NCBI GenBank assembly: GCA_024036415.1
Contig: JAMWET010005032.1
Coordinates: forward strand, 124,001 to 188,000
Length of the DNA stretch: 64,000 nucleotides
Direction: 5' to 3'
DNA from: Prochilodus magdalenae
Taxonomy: Eukaryota; Chordata; Actinopteri; Characiformes; Prochilodontidae
The notes beneath the pieces are model-generated. The model made no database searches and had not been told where the DNA came from. It saw only the letters and a list, made by a program, of their open reading frames with translations. Shown here piece by piece: positions 1 to 11,960 of the stretch (within the stretch, counting starts at the first letter, position 1; each line of letters starts with the position of its first letter). Made by a program: the position numbers and the translations under genes.

Positions 1-579
1 ACCTTCACACTGAAATCTTTATTGGCCCCCTACTATAGATATTAAGACAATTGAACCCATCCAACAATATCAGCATCCATCAGAACTATATATATCATCC
101 TAGTGTCTGTCACTTTCATCAGTGAAAACATGATATTCGGTACTTATAATTGTACTATCTTTAACAGATAATCTATTGAGAATTTTTAAAAATGCACTTT
201 TTTTTAAGGTTAATAAAAGGACGTGGGTCCGAATCCCAGTTACTATACTGATACTGTTGTCAGTAAAATGTGTGCTCTGCACAGTGCTGATTGGTAAAGT
301 GTATGCTTCCGTTGCCTGTTACCGGATCTGTTAGCTTTATTTGCAATGACTTCATGAAGACTTGATAGAATGTAATGAAAGAGTGAACATGGTAGTGTGT
401 ACCATGATTTTTACAGTGTAACTTTAAAAACGTGTTTGCGGTACACCAAGTATGTCCAACAGAGAGAGCCCAGAAGCAAATAAAGATTTCTGATGATGGA
501 AAACCAAAGAAGTGAAAACATTTTGCCATAATTTGTCTTTAATTTAATCAACGAGTACATGAATTTTCCATATTATACA
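1..579. other. No gene recognised; bop1 intron / scxa downstream flank
   Basis: A/T-rich sequence without a recognisable coding exon on either strand. If bop1 exons 1-3 lie upstream of the window, this is bop1 intronic DNA. Confidence 0.5.
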
Positions 580-1198
580 TTATGTTGTCCAGAATTTAAT
601 TTATTGCTTGTTTTTATTTGTTTGCTAAATGCACTGTTTGACCAAAAATGCAGGAGTACATTTATCAAAATTGGACTCACTTAGCACCTCTGTGAAGTGT
701 TATGAGTGTCTTTTTGAGGGTCTCCATGGCTGCACCCGGTTCTACAGTTGGGTTTTTCTTTGGGCAGGGTTATTACTCCTGTGCTCTGAGCAGTCTTCAT
801 GTGGCTGTTCCTGCTGGCCGGTTAGGTCAGTTTTGCTTTTTGCAGTGCAACCTTTGGCAAGTATCTTTTGTGTTAGCTGTCTACTGAAGCGGGAGGGGTT
901 GACTCCCGATGAGGTGTTGAACCATGAAAGCTGCAGCCGAAGCTGTGGCAGATGTGCAGGTAATTTTAGGTGTTCAGCCCTTGTGATGAAAGGTGCTGCT
1001 GTCCTAGAGGCCCAGTCGTCGTCTTCGTCGCCATCATCATCGTCCTCTAGCTTGAAGAGTGAGGGTCCATGTGTGATTTACATAGAATTAAATATGAATT
1101 GCAGTTTTGCATATATACACTATAAAGTCAAGGTTTCAGTCAGATAGTCTGTTTGCTGTTCCCAAAGCTCGGCAAGTCCCAGGATTTTCCTCTTCATA
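580..1198 (-). other. scxa: Probable scxa 3' UTR
   Basis: This stretch lies directly downstream of the scxa stop on the minus strand. The first AATAAA hexamers on that strand are at 618-613 and 605-600, implying a 3' UTR of about 0.6 kb. The end is inferred from the hexamers only. A trinucleotide-like run at 1015-1050 (tcg/tca repeats on +) lies inside it. Confidence 0.4.
600..618 (-). terminator. Candidate scxa polyadenylation signals
   Basis: Two AATAAA hexamers occur on the minus strand (618-613 and 605-600) in an A/T-rich patch about 0.6 kb after the scxa stop. No strong GU-rich downstream element is obvious, so the site is tentative. Confidence 0.35.
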
Positions 1199-1237
1199 TT
1201 AACTTCTCAAGGCGGTTTTTCTGTCTCTGTCTTTGCT
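1199..1237 (-). CDS. scxa: scxa coding exon 2, 12 codons plus stop
   Basis: This 39-nt coding part of the terminal exon reads [12 protein letters not shown] then TAA on the minus strand. It nearly matches the human SCX C-terminus ([12 protein letters not shown]). It follows a pyrimidine-rich acceptor, tctctcattacag, whose AG lies at 1239-1238. The phase-0 junction with exon 1 restores NQRKM-SKDRDRK. It is too short for ordinary ORF searches and was found by looking for the expected C-terminus. Confidence 0.93.
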   Translation of the reverse strand, partial: SKDRDRKTALRS

Positions 1238-4200
1238 CTGTAATGAGAGAAAACGCTTACATGAGATTGAATAAGAGAAAAAACACTGTACATGAAATTG
1301 TAAACATCTGCTCATCCCCCCCCAAACACACACACACACTTTTTTTTTTCTTCCCCCCCCTTCCCTTCATGATGACGTTTGTCTACCAGATACCCGCTGT
1401 ACACACACCCACACACCCACACGCACTCTCTTGTGTGCGCACACACCACAGGCAGAGCCATGGGCATTAGGGCCTGGTGTTTTTCTGGGCTCACCTTACA
1501 CTTTGTGGTAGCAGACACGCACACACACACAAACACACACACCTGGCTCACATTTCCCTGTTTGCTTTGCTGCAAGCAGCAGCAGCAGATAGAATGGCAT
1601 CATTTCAATGCCGTGCTCCGACACGGGGGAGATTTAGTCAAAACACTCGGGCCTTAGTGCCGTAATTGATAAAGTCAGACCCAGTCATACAAACATGACT
1701 TGTCTCTATCTCTCTTCCCCTCTCTCTTTCATCACCCCCTCCCCCCCAATTCTAAAATGATAGTCTACATAATTAAAAGCACTGTAAAATGATCTTTAGA
1801 TAAGACCAGAGTGGATCACAGCAAGGGTGTTTCCTGGGTTCAGTCCAATGAGTGTCGGAATAGGATTCAGCAACCCAGAAGGATAAGTGGTTTAGATAAT
1901 GAGTGAGTGATTAGTTAGGCCAGTTAGTAGAAACCATAGAAATCACGACTACAGCTTACTTGTAGTCTGAGGCACTATATGGACGGATCAGGTCTTAAGC
2001 CAGAAAGTGGATAGTGTTGTTCTCAAAAATAATTTAGTCGCAGTCACAATAGTAGACAGAAAACACGCAATTAAATATTTTCCCCAGATCCCCAGACTCT
2101 CTGTACAGCATTATACAGTGAAATATAAATACAAGCAGACACGTATTTGAAAATGGCAAAAAGAATCCCCAAAAAATAAACCCATCCAAATATGACAGAG
2201 TTTTTAATCACCAAGGAAATGAAATTTTGCTAAAATCAGAATGCTAGAAAGAGTGATAGTGTTTCAAGTAAACAATAACAGATTAAACCAATGAAAAATG
2301 GCCTTGCACAATGTGCTCCTGTAATTTGGTAGGTGTGTTTGAGTTCCTAGATGCAAGGTGGAAGTTGTCAGGGTGGCATGGATGCTTCAGGCATCATTAG
2401 GTGGGTTACTGCTAGGCCTGCCCAGCATCTTTGAGCTGCAAACATCACAGCCATTGTAAATTTGCAAATGTCTGTGAAGATGATTCTTTTTAAAGCAGTA
2501 AAATCAGTTAAATCTCTTCATCCTGCAAGCTTCAGAGCAGCCTAGTCTTGTGTCATTTAAAGTCACCTTGCATAACTGTGGCTGGTGGAAACACGACTTT
2601 GCATTTCTTTCTGCCGATATTTTGTGAAAGGCTTGGATGAAAATCTAATGTGGTGTTTGTTTCTTTTTTCGTGCATTATAAATAAATGCTTACTGACTAG
2701 GGGGAAAAAAATCTATTACTCTATTTTACAGTGTATGTATCCCCCCAGCTCTCCTGTTAAAGTCGGTGTCACTTTGAAGTCGCCAGCACTGTGACCCTGG
2801 GGATCGCTTGCAGCAAACTAATCAGATTTCATCTACATTTGTTTTTCATATCCTTCCTAACACGCTGTAAAGAAGCGGTTTTGCCAGAGTCTGTGCTCCA
2901 GTGCCCAGATTGATTATACTCTTGCCTGCTCTTAAGTCTTTAGCGCCTTTTATTTCTAACTGCTGTGAGCCTTTCTTTGCAGAGCACATCTTAAATTTTA
3001 AATTGCTGCGCCAACATAAAGACATTTAGCCCCCTTTTTCTCTTTCCTTTACTTCTCACCTTAGGCTTGAGACACAGGGCAAATATTTGGGTTCACCCCA
3101 GGTTGAGTTATGGAAGCTTGGTAGATTAGATTGAATGGAGAGTTTCAGGTTGTAACTTCAGCCTTCTGAACGAGTTACTGAAAGCAGCTTTCCTTTGCTA
3201 TGTGTTTTATTGTTATACTGTGATGTCAGTGTGCTTCCTGATGTACCAAGGCTGTACAACGATATTGGTATTTGCAAATAATTGCAAAAACTATTTCTGA
3301 AACTGTCACCTTTGGGCAGATGTGTGGATTTTACCACTATTTTTCAGAATATATTTATTAATGTATTTAATGTACTCCAGTAGAGCAGAGTGTTAAGGCC
3401 ATACTGGGGCTTCTACACTTTGCTCCACTGGATAACTTGCCGAAATGCATGTTTCATTTCTCTGGAATGTTAAGCCAGGTCAATTTTGTCCTAATTTCCA
3501 CAGTTTATAAATGTTTATGTATCAGCATCCGCAGATTTCCAATAATTTTCATGTGAAATTCAGCCTCAGCCCACAATTCCCAAATCGGAGCAAATCAAAG
3601 ATTTGTATGTATCTATCACTGTTTTGGCTTTGTATGAGGCTGGACAAGCTGGGCGTACTTTACCCCATTTTTAAAATCTTACGGTCAAGAAACATTATTA
3701 AAGATGATTAAGGCTAAATCCAAGTCTTTTAAGTTTGTGTGGATGTTTGTATTGGATGTTGACTGGCACAGCCATGCCTGATTACAGTGTTCCTGATTGC
3801 AATTTTTATTCCGCTGTTACTGATATAATTCTCCAGTTAATGTGATTTATGAAAAAATGACTTCTTTAAATGAAGTTGCAAAATTTCCAGCATTATTCTG
3901 GCTCTTGGATCTGCTGCTTCTCCCACAGTCCCACTGCTGTCTCTTGAACTAACAATTTACCATATCGCAATAACGAAATCTCGCACTTGCTCATCACATT
4001 GATTTATCATTGTACTCGGTTTTAGGAAGGTGAAGAAGTCGTTCCTCTTCAGAGCTGTACACTCTATGCGCTGATTTTAAAACATTATTTCCTGACGTGT
4101 TGGATGTTTGCTCCCTGTTCTGAGCTGTGTTAGGGACTGCTCTGTGGCCTGCACCCTCACCCTAAGCAGCATCCTGCTATATACCTTTAACCCTGAGAGG

Positions 4201-7200
4201 AAGCATGGCAAGGTACTTGAGTTGCGCACACACATATAGGCAGTTTTGAGCGTGCTCTCTCTCTCTCCACAGACTCTCCCCCGCTCCATCTCCCTGCACG
4301 CCAGCCCTCCCTCCTGTGCATCCGGTTGAGCAATCCCCCTGCCATCTTCTTCTGAAGCCCCTGTCCTCACCTGCTAAAGCTATTACACCAATATTTCATG
4401 TCGCAAGAAGAGTGCTCACGTCTAATGACCTGTGTGGCTCTGCAGGGAAAGGACAGGCATATGCATTCAGAAAAAATGAAAAATGGAAAAAAGCTGCTTT
4501 CCGTCAGGTAGTTTTTCGGGGTTGTTCAGAAGTGCTGTGTTGTTACTTGCTGATATTTGTGCCTGTGAGAAGGTACACTATTGGCATTCATCGTTTCATC
4601 AAGCTGATGTACTGTATGTACTATAACATGGAGGGGAAAATACTTGGATGCTGTTTTGAGTTCAATCTTTGCCAGATGGTTTTTGGGGAAGACATTTTTT
4701 TTATAGCAAAATTTATTTTCCTCCACATGCACAAATCAGTTCTTGCCCTTGACTTGTACATTACAGCTAACACAATGCCCGACTGCCTGTCTTTAATTTA
4801 GTCTGCCACTCTGGAGTTTGTTGGTGGTTCTCGAAGACCACTCTCAGTCTCTTTTGTCTCGGAGCGTGGACGTTTCAGCGTTGGCAACAGAGTTTCATTC
4901 TACCTCAAAGTGTTTTCTTTTGGGCATGTTTTTCCTCCCTCTTTCTTTTTAGCAACAATAAAACAGTGAGTCTTGGCCGAGCGGTGCTTTTCACGGCATA
5001 ATGAGCGCTAAGCAGGGGTGAAGAGCCGAGTGCGGTTTTGAGGGAGCCCTCACGCCCCTTAAACCCTACTACAAAGAGAGGCTCAATCTGGTTTAAATAT
5101 TGCCCTAGTCCTGAAACTCAATTCCCTAATTCTACCGTCAAGGCTTAGGCACTCTTATTTCGTTTGTATAAGGAAGAAGTTGGATTTTATTAGTCATTAG
5201 ACTCTTGCCTGCAATGCGTACCTTTTTTTTGTGACTTTGAACGTTTTGTTTTTTATATACTTCAAATGAGAAGCCTTGTGCTCTGTTGAATCGGTGAAAA
5301 GTCTGCTGGTTTCTTAAATGATGCTCCTCGGATTTCTTGCATGCATCTTGTACTTTGTGGGGGATTTGTGATGATCAGAGATCGGAACATTGTGGTTTCC
5401 CAGTTTTTATGTGGGCCAAGTCTTAAGGGGCTTGGATGAAGCGTTTCCATTAATAAACTGTTCTTTTAAAAGTTTGAGTTTGGCTCATAGTTCTTTAGCA
5501 TATACCGGTTGATCAGCAGTTACCAGTCAGGGCCTAGAAATCCCTATTTAATTTATTTATTATTTCAGATTTTCACACAGTTAATGCTGCCCCTCGACAA
5601 AGATTTATCTCTGGGCTGAGGGCTTGAGCAGGTTGTGTGTTTTGCTTGACAGAGTTATTAATTGGGCAGTGAGGAAGAACCTTAGAACAACACAGGATGT
5701 GAGTATAAATCGCTCAGGATGGTGCTGTGCTGCTTGGCGGAAGAGACGGGAACAGATGTTCCCAGAATGCTCTGGGCCTGATATTTAGATCACGGAACAT
5801 TTACATTTGCATATTTATGTCTCCCATTTGCCCATTTGTCAAAAGTACACATATTTTAATTCAGCAGGATACTGAGTGTCTGCATCAGTACCAGTTCTCT
5901 GCTGTTTTAGCCTCACGTACCCTCTCTGCTCTTCAGTGAATTCAGTAGGGTCTTTTTTTCCCCCTGAACTGGATTTTCTGGATGAGTGTCAAGTTTTTTG
6001 AGGGTAAAATGCACATTGTGGTGGTGATATACTGAACCAGAATGTGTTCCAACTTCATGGCTGACTCTAATTGTCTCGGGCGCATGTTATATATCACATC
6101 TGACGGCTCTTTGCTGCGCAAGTTTAAATTACAGTTTTCCCCTCTGTTTTTGGTTTTGGTGTTATTGTATTCCGCATGGCCGGGGTGTGATTTACGGTTT
6201 TATTTTTAATGCGCCGTGGTGTTGGCTTTACGGGCTAAGGTCAGCACAGTCACTCTCTGAGGACCGTCAGGGAGGAAGACAGATGATGTGTTTGTATACC
6301 GCCTGACAGTCTCTTGTTGATCGGATACTTTCCGTTTGCCTGCAGCTAATCTCATCTTTTCTTACTGCCGTCTAAGAAGTATTGGTAGCAGCATAAAGAT
6401 ATGGTGCATGATATAAAGGGACACATGGATAGAGTTATAACTCAGGCTGGGAAGTAAAACATTGGGAAACCTGAATTTACTGTCAGAGTTTATTGCGCTG
6501 GATTACAGATTGGACATGGTAACAGTATGGATGGCAGTAACAGTGTCTGTCTTTCTGCAAGAACTTTTCTGTCTGTTAATCAGGAATTGTAAGGTTATAT
6601 CAAGCCATAGAGATTCTTATCCTTTAGTGTTAAACTTAAACTAGTACGTGAGTCTGTTTTAAAATAAGCAGAGGAAGCTTTTTTATGACTTCGTCTGACG
6701 TTCATGCCCTAAATGACCTTTTCAGAGGAAAGGGCACAGTCACTGGTTTTGTATTTCCCTACCACTTCAAAACCAAATTCATTCAGACTCCTGGGGAAGT
6801 GTCACCCAGCTAATGCTTTTATTTGAATTCAGCAAATGTTCCATTCAGACTATTGAGAAACGTCCTATGCGGCCACGTTTGCCACTCACCATTTTCCTCT
6901 GGTTACTGAGGCAGAAAGTGCAGATCTGTTTGGGCTGTGAGTTCTCTGCGTCTCGTCCAGGTGATCCGTGGTGGTGGTAGTAGGAAGCTGAGGGTCCACT
7001 GCTGTGGCACGGCTGCCCGTCCCCGCAGCCCTCACCTACCAGCAGCACATTGCCCAGGTGTGAGATGTAGCTGGAGGCAAGGCGCAGAGTCTCGATCTTG
7101 GACAGCTTCCTGTCGGCCGGCTCAGTCGGAATCAGAGTCCTGAGGGCGGTGAAGGCAGTGTTGACACTGTTGGTGCGGTCCCGCTCCCTCGCGTTGGCTG

Positions 7201-7462
7201 CGTTGCGCTGCCGCCCTTCACCCACCGGGTGATCGCTTCCGGTGACTGATGGCATTACCCCGAGTCGCCCTCCTCCACCCCCTCCGCTGCCGGGCTTCCT
7301 CTTCCTGCTGCCCACTTTGAGCTCATAACTGGAGGCATCCAGGCGGAACGATCGGTCGTCTGAGCCCGAGCTCTCACTGCCATTCTCATCGTCTTCGGAC
7401 ATCATGGAGATCTCAGAGTAGAGGTAGCGGCTCGGGGCCGGGCGCACCATCGCAAATGACAT
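1199..7462 (-). CDS. scxa: Scleraxis bHLH transcription factor, complete coding region (2 exons)
   Basis: Scleraxis is a nuclear bHLH activator that dimerises with E-proteins, binds E-boxes and specifies tendon and ligament progenitors (family knowledge). Join: 7462-6890, then 1237-1199, intron 1238-6889 (5,652 bp), GT-AG on the minus strand. The product has 203 residues, close to human SCX (201). Visible parts: N-terminus [17 protein letters not shown]; acidic serine-rich stretch 22-36; Gly run 58-65; basic region 84-97 with NARERDR at 90-96; HLH to about residue 141 with RTNSVNTAF and the [10 protein letters not shown] loop; conserved [15 protein letters not shown] at 176-190; C-terminus [12 protein letters not shown] from exon 2. 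The close relative paraxis (tcf15) is excluded by the N-terminus and RTNSVNTAF. The gene lies antisense in a bop1 intron, as in mammals. Assignment to the teleost a paralogue (scxa rather than scxb) is inferred from bop1 linkage. Confidence 0.95.
1238..6889 (-). other. scxa intron 1 (5.65 kb)
   Basis: GT-AG intron of scxa, also part of the surrounding bop1 intron. CA-rich microsatellite patches lie near 1323-1340, 1403-1450 and 1512-1541. Open frames on either strand, the longest at 4316-4801 (+, 161 codons), match no family I recognise and show no splice-supported conservation. No transposase-like motif was noticed. Confidence 0.6.
6890..7462 (-). CDS. scxa: scxa coding exon 1 (191 codons)
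   Basis: The exon starts at the ATG at 7462-7460 and encodes residues 1-191, including the whole bHLH domain. It ends after AAA ATG with donor GTGAGT (6889-6884 on the minus strand), in phase 0. The frame stays open past the donor to 6845, which adds a false non-homologous tail; exon 2 replaces that tail. The exon is GC- and CpG-rich compared with its surroundings. Confidence 0.95.
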
Positions 7463-7902
7463 CTTTCACCTGTGGTGGAAACTTTTAAAGCTGTTTTTGG
7501 CTTAGAGTTCCAAAGTCACACGTTCATGGGTCACGCGATCTGTGAACTGCAAGGAAGGCAGGGTTGTGAGTTACTTGCCACACATCCTAGTCCTCCTGAG
7601 CATGGGTTGTGTTCCACTGTGGCATGGCTTTGGCATTAAAGTCCTGTGTAGCAAAAAGAAAGCGTCCTCCTCTGCTTCTTTCACTGAGGCAAAAAAACTA
7701 TATCTCCTAGCCTTTGTGGGGTCACCCCTCGTCACCTTTCACTTGGCTTGACTGTCTGCCTGAGAACTCGGATTCACGAGAGCTTCTGTTTCTTCAAGGC
7801 TTGGCGCTTCAGTGTGCCTCTCATTGCCTCAGCTGTGGGCTCTCTTCCTCTGAGCCGAGATCCACGTGTGGTTTCAGTCTGAGCGATTCAGCATGGTTGG
7901 GC
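7463..7902 (-). other. Presumed scxa 5' leader and core promoter
   Basis: Sequence between the scxa ATG and the candidate TATA box. It includes a second weak TTTAAA motif about 25 bases before the ATG. The + strand frames across it (for example 7714-8106) look like chance openings in a promoter-proximal region. Confidence 0.35.
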
Positions 7903-7908
7903 TTTATA
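7903..7908 (-). promoter_or_regulatory. scxa: Candidate scxa TATA box
   Basis: The minus strand reads CTATAAAG here, 441 bases upstream of the scxa ATG, preceded by a CACTCCCACA-type C-rich stretch. A start site about 30 bases downstream would give a 5' leader of roughly 0.4 kb. CACGTG (7863-7868) and CAGGTG on the minus strand (+ CACCTG at 7467-7472) are E-boxes in the presumed leader. This is a motif-based inference only. Confidence 0.4.
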
Positions 7909-10900
7909 GAGTGTGGGAGTGTCTGGGGTGAGTACACCCCTCCTCTCCATGTCTCGCTCTCTCCATCCCTCTCCTTCACTGCTTATGCAAATAGCCCAGC
8001 TGGCTGCACTGTGGAAGCAGGCAACAAAGTGGAGATAACAGCTCCTTTGCTGCCATTAGCTCCCTCATTTGTAACTATCCAATTCACATTCACTCACATG
8101 CCATAATCTCTCTTTCTTGTTTTACATAATTCTATTTCATCGTTTCTTTTCGGGGGGATTTTTTTCATGGTTCATACTTACCTGTTTAGTAGGTACAGGA
8201 CCGGTGGAGATGATTCTCTGGTAACTCTTTCCCATGCATTTCTATCAACCAGAAACTGGCAGGGTTTTTGAAGCCAGGGCAAAATCCAGTCCTCATAAGT
8301 CAGCATTTAGCACCTCTTTCTCTGTTATGCCTGATAGAGTGTAATCTTCACTCCATGCTACATCATGCTTAATTCAAACAGAAACCCAGTTTTAAACATC
8401 ATATTTAAGCCTCTCTAAAATTTAACCATAAAATGTATGTACAGTGACTCAGATGTTGAGTTAGTCGAAGACCTTTTTCTTTCCCTTAAGGGATGAGTCA
8501 CTTAAACTTATTTGGCAGACGTTTTGGGAAGCTCCAGAGATCCTCATTGTTCTGTGAGACTTTACAGATGTACAGTACGATGTACATAGGTCATCACTCT
8601 GTACGTCTACTTATGAATCTTAGAGAACGGTAAAGATCCCTTACTATAAATACGATCTTAATGCAAGATGTTAATATGCTTCAGTTTCTTTTAGAATGCA
8701 CCTTTCTCTCCTCATTCTGCACAGGCTATGGAAACTAAGCTGTAAAAGCAGTCTGCTTTAAATAAATCATTTTTGAGATTTTACAAAAATCAACTCCTTT
8801 ACTTATAGCCACCTATTCAGCCCACAACAGGCTAGCCCTGTACTTTCACTCTGAAGTTATAGGGAACACTTCTTCTGCCTCAACTTTCCAAATGACGCAC
8901 AGATGATCAGAACACAGCTCATTGCATATCAGTTGTAAAGCTGCAGTAGTGAAAACAGCCTGCTTAATTCTAAGGGATAAAGAGATATTGGTAAAGGCAA
9001 TACATAATACTTGTATCTATTTTGGGCCATGAAACCGCACAGACATTATAAATGTACCTCAGAGGGGAAAATTCAGGATATGGGCTCTCACCCAGTGAAG
9101 GCTACAGTGACTGGAAAGAAGTCTTTTGGTCACGTGTTGATGTCTTCATGAAAATGGAACAGTTGACTAAAGTCTTAAACGTGCTCTCTGAAGGTAGTGC
9201 AACAATTATTACATCATCACGTAATCGCAATTATGTGAGATGATTGCACTTGTTATATAAGCTCACTGGGCAAAAACAAGTCCTTGCGTGTTCCTGCAGA
9301 TGCCATTGTATGAGGAAGATTTATATACCTGCTGGGTGTGTGACTGTATTCATAGATTGAGAGGAGGTGGTACAGTGCAGTCAATATCACGGTTGATGTT
9401 TGGAAAATGCGTCGCAGAGCATTCTCCTCAGAATTGGGAAGGCATCCACCAAATCTGGCCAAACAGCGCAACTGATTTTGATGGCATTGATGTGGCCGAC
9501 ATCCTGAATCTGTCCGTCCAGTCCATGGCAAATCAAAACATAGCTCTTATTGGTCCTTGTGGAGGCCTTACACACTAACAGGCACATTTTAGTCACAGGG
9601 GACTGATTTTTGGTCCGGTGGGCTTACGTTGACTGTGGTCATTTTCCACAGAAGCTAGATTTCTTATGCTGCAACAAACTAATTGTAAGTAGTTAGCTAC
9701 AGTTTCATGCTCATGCCAGTTGTGTCGGTACTTAGTATAAGTAATATTATACAACACGCAATAAAAATGAGATCAGTTTGCTTACACCTTATGTCTTCAG
9801 AAGTTTGGAACACTGTCAACATTTTTTTTTGCCATATCTTGCAGAAGGGGAAAGATGCTCCATTTTTAGTTTAATGAATAAGTAAATAATGAACAGGATT
9901 GTATAATCACTTGCTGTGGTATATAGTGCCTTGGCTTTGTACCACAGTTCTAATAATTTTGGTATCTCTGCTCTCACCCTGAAGCCTGCCAAAGAGCCCA
10001 TAAGCAGATCCTTTAGTTCCTTTTAGGTTACTTCAGTACGAAAGCCTTGCCATGTTTCCGGTCATCATTATTGGTAGCCTAAGAAAACAGAAGTTTTCAC
10101 AGTTGAGTAACATTACTTTAAAGGACTTTCACCTAATGTGAACACTTTGTAATTGAATACAGGGAGAGGCTTTTTTTGAAGCTGAGAAAATGTCTAGAAA
10201 CCCTCTGAACATGCAACACAGCCGTTTTTAGAAGTGGAATACCCATAGCCCGACCTAAAGTGATTTAAAGTGCTGCTTTAAGCAATATCTGAAGTCAAAC
10301 TTCATTTGCAGACAAGTCTTTTCATGCAATTTGGGGTCAAGTCCTGATGTCAGCATGCTCTCAACATTTCTGGAAAATATTAAGGTATAAATGGTGGATA
10401 GCCATTTCCCCCCTCGGTATGCTCAAGATTCAGATTTTTAACATGTAAGGTCAACGCTACTCAGGACTGTTTAATGATGTGGTTTTGTAACATCTCTTTA
10501 AAATGATGGCTTGAGATTGACTTGAGATGAAGATGATAAAAAAAGGCTCAAAAGCTCAGAAGTTCTGAGGGTGCAGTAAATCCCTTTAAATGCCGACTTC
10601 ATGTTTAGTCTGTCCTGAACCGTAGCCTCATTAATGAGCGATGTGAGCTGAAGTCAGACGGGTCAGCCAGAAAGGGTAGCTCATTTCCCCAAAGGCTCAA
10701 GAGCTCCCCAATACCCTCAGCGCTCCTCAGTACCAGTAGAAGTGGTGTACTCATCTCTCTCTTGTCTGAATGGCTGGTTCCGATCTCCTGGTCTTTTTTC
10801 TTTTCCTTTTAAAGTCATTTAAATTCATTGTGATTCAGCCTCCTTAGATGTCTGAAAGTCATCTGTCAAGTGAAATCTTTATATTTGTGTAAATCTTAAG

Positions 10901-11451
10901 TATGAGCGAACGCATTTATGCGTCTTTCTTCTTGAAGTTTTGGAAGTGTGGAGGATGTATGCTTTCATATGTGTTTCCCATTTTCATTAATAAAAACAGG
11001 TTTCTTAATGGCTGCTACAAGCGTGGGGATTTATACTGCACTCAGAGTGGGAGAGGACTCCTTAACTTTATCCTAATAAAAAGGATTTTTGACTCACTTT
11101 ACTAGGAGCAATAAATCATTAGTCATTTTTTTAACGCAATTGTACCCAACTAATGTTTTCCTGATGTTGAACCATGTACAATTGTCCTGTTTCGAGCAGA
11201 CTTTTCCTCTTTCAGGGAAATTGGAATAAAATCTGTAGTTGTCTTTGTTTTTATTTCCTTGTGAAACCAATTTTAAATCCGTATTGCTTTACCATTCTCT
11301 TCCCAGTTCAGTTTGTTGACTAAGAAGAATTGGTTGTCTATGCAACTGTCTTTTGACAGGTTTAGATTTTTTTTGAGGAATGGCTTCTACAACTCCTCAA
11401 AATCCTGTCTTAAGTTTTGTCCAATCTCATTACTGATTATTGCTGGAATAG
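7909..11451. other. Bop1 intronic DNA upstream of scxa; no gene recognised
   Basis: Largely unique A/T-rich sequence. No exon, RNA gene or transposase motif was recognised. Its position directly upstream of scxa makes it the natural place for scxa regulatory elements (inference). Confidence 0.5.
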
Positions 11452-11519
11452 ATGTGTGTGCACGTGCGTGCGTGCGTGTGTGCGTGCGTACGTACATGTG
11501 CGCATGCATGTGTGCGTGT
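11452..11519. repeat. 68-bp uninterrupted alternating purine-pyrimidine tract
   Basis: Every base alternates purine/pyrimidine (TG, CG, CA and TA steps, such as gtgcgtgcgtgcgtgtg). Such tracts are classic Z-DNA-forming sequences. It directly abuts the Tc1-like relic that starts near 11530. Confidence 0.85.
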
Positions 11520-11529
11520 CCTCTATCCC

Positions 11530-11960
11530 ATGTGGCTTGAATATTCTCACGCAGTTCCTGCAGATTTGTGGTAGGGGTTGGAGGTGGAGTGACACCAGGC
11601 CTTCTGGACGCATCACTACAGTCCGTTCATCTTGGCGCTGACCACAGTGAAGGCACACCATTTCGTTGTGGCCATTTCCAAAATGACAAAAGAGAGGCTC
11701 GTCACTGAAGATGATGCGCTGCCATTCTGAGTCACTCCGCGACAGTCTGACTTGACACTATTGCAGCCTTCGTCACGTTGATGTGTTATTAAGGGCGGTC
11801 GTGTTAGCAGTCAGCGTGCATGTAGTCCCGCATTGTGTAGCCGTCTGCCTGTAGTGCTGCCACTTACAGGATGACTCCTGGAGGACATCAGGGCTTGCTG
11901 AATGTCTGCAGTTGAAGATTTTTGGTCCATCATGTGCAGCGATAAGGGTGATCCTTGTTT
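11530..11960 (-). pseudogene. Decayed Tc1/mariner-like transposase, copy 1
   Basis: On the minus strand, shifting frames read a Tc1-type pre-catalytic segment (TTGRRLHNAGLHAR near 11840-11800), then SEWQRIIFSDEPLF near 11730-11690, which carries the FSDE catalytic-aspartate motif, then HNEMVCLHCGQRQDER. Stop codons and frameshifts interrupt it, so it is inactive. The stretch 11710-11917 is clearly homologous to 34660-34868. The limits are approximate and no terminal repeats were located. Confidence 0.75.

Noticed and set aside
224..242. tRNA B-box-like phrase (gggtccgaatcccag)
   Set aside because: No matching A-box or cloverleaf could be built around it; probably chance or a tiny SINE scrap.
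1010..1060. Minus-strand Asp/Glu run resembling the acidic Bop1 N-terminus
   Set aside because: Bop1 is on the + strand. This run is on the opposite strand inside the scxa 3' UTR and is not part of a splice-bounded exon.
629..1147. 172-codon + strand open frame
   Set aside because: It is antisense to the scxa 3' UTR, low in complexity (Ser run from a trinucleotide-like repeat) and without any recognised domain.
4316..4801. 161-codon + strand frame in the scxa intron
   Set aside because: No recognisable domain, no splice or promoter support, and intronic A/T-rich composition.
6845..6889. Read-through extension of scxa exon 1 ([14 protein letters not shown])
   Set aside because: It starts exactly at a GTGAGT donor and is replaced by the conserved [12 protein letters not shown] exon at 1199-1237.
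7714..8106. 130-codon + strand frame
   Set aside because: Lies across the presumed scxa leader and promoter on the opposite strand; no homology recognised.
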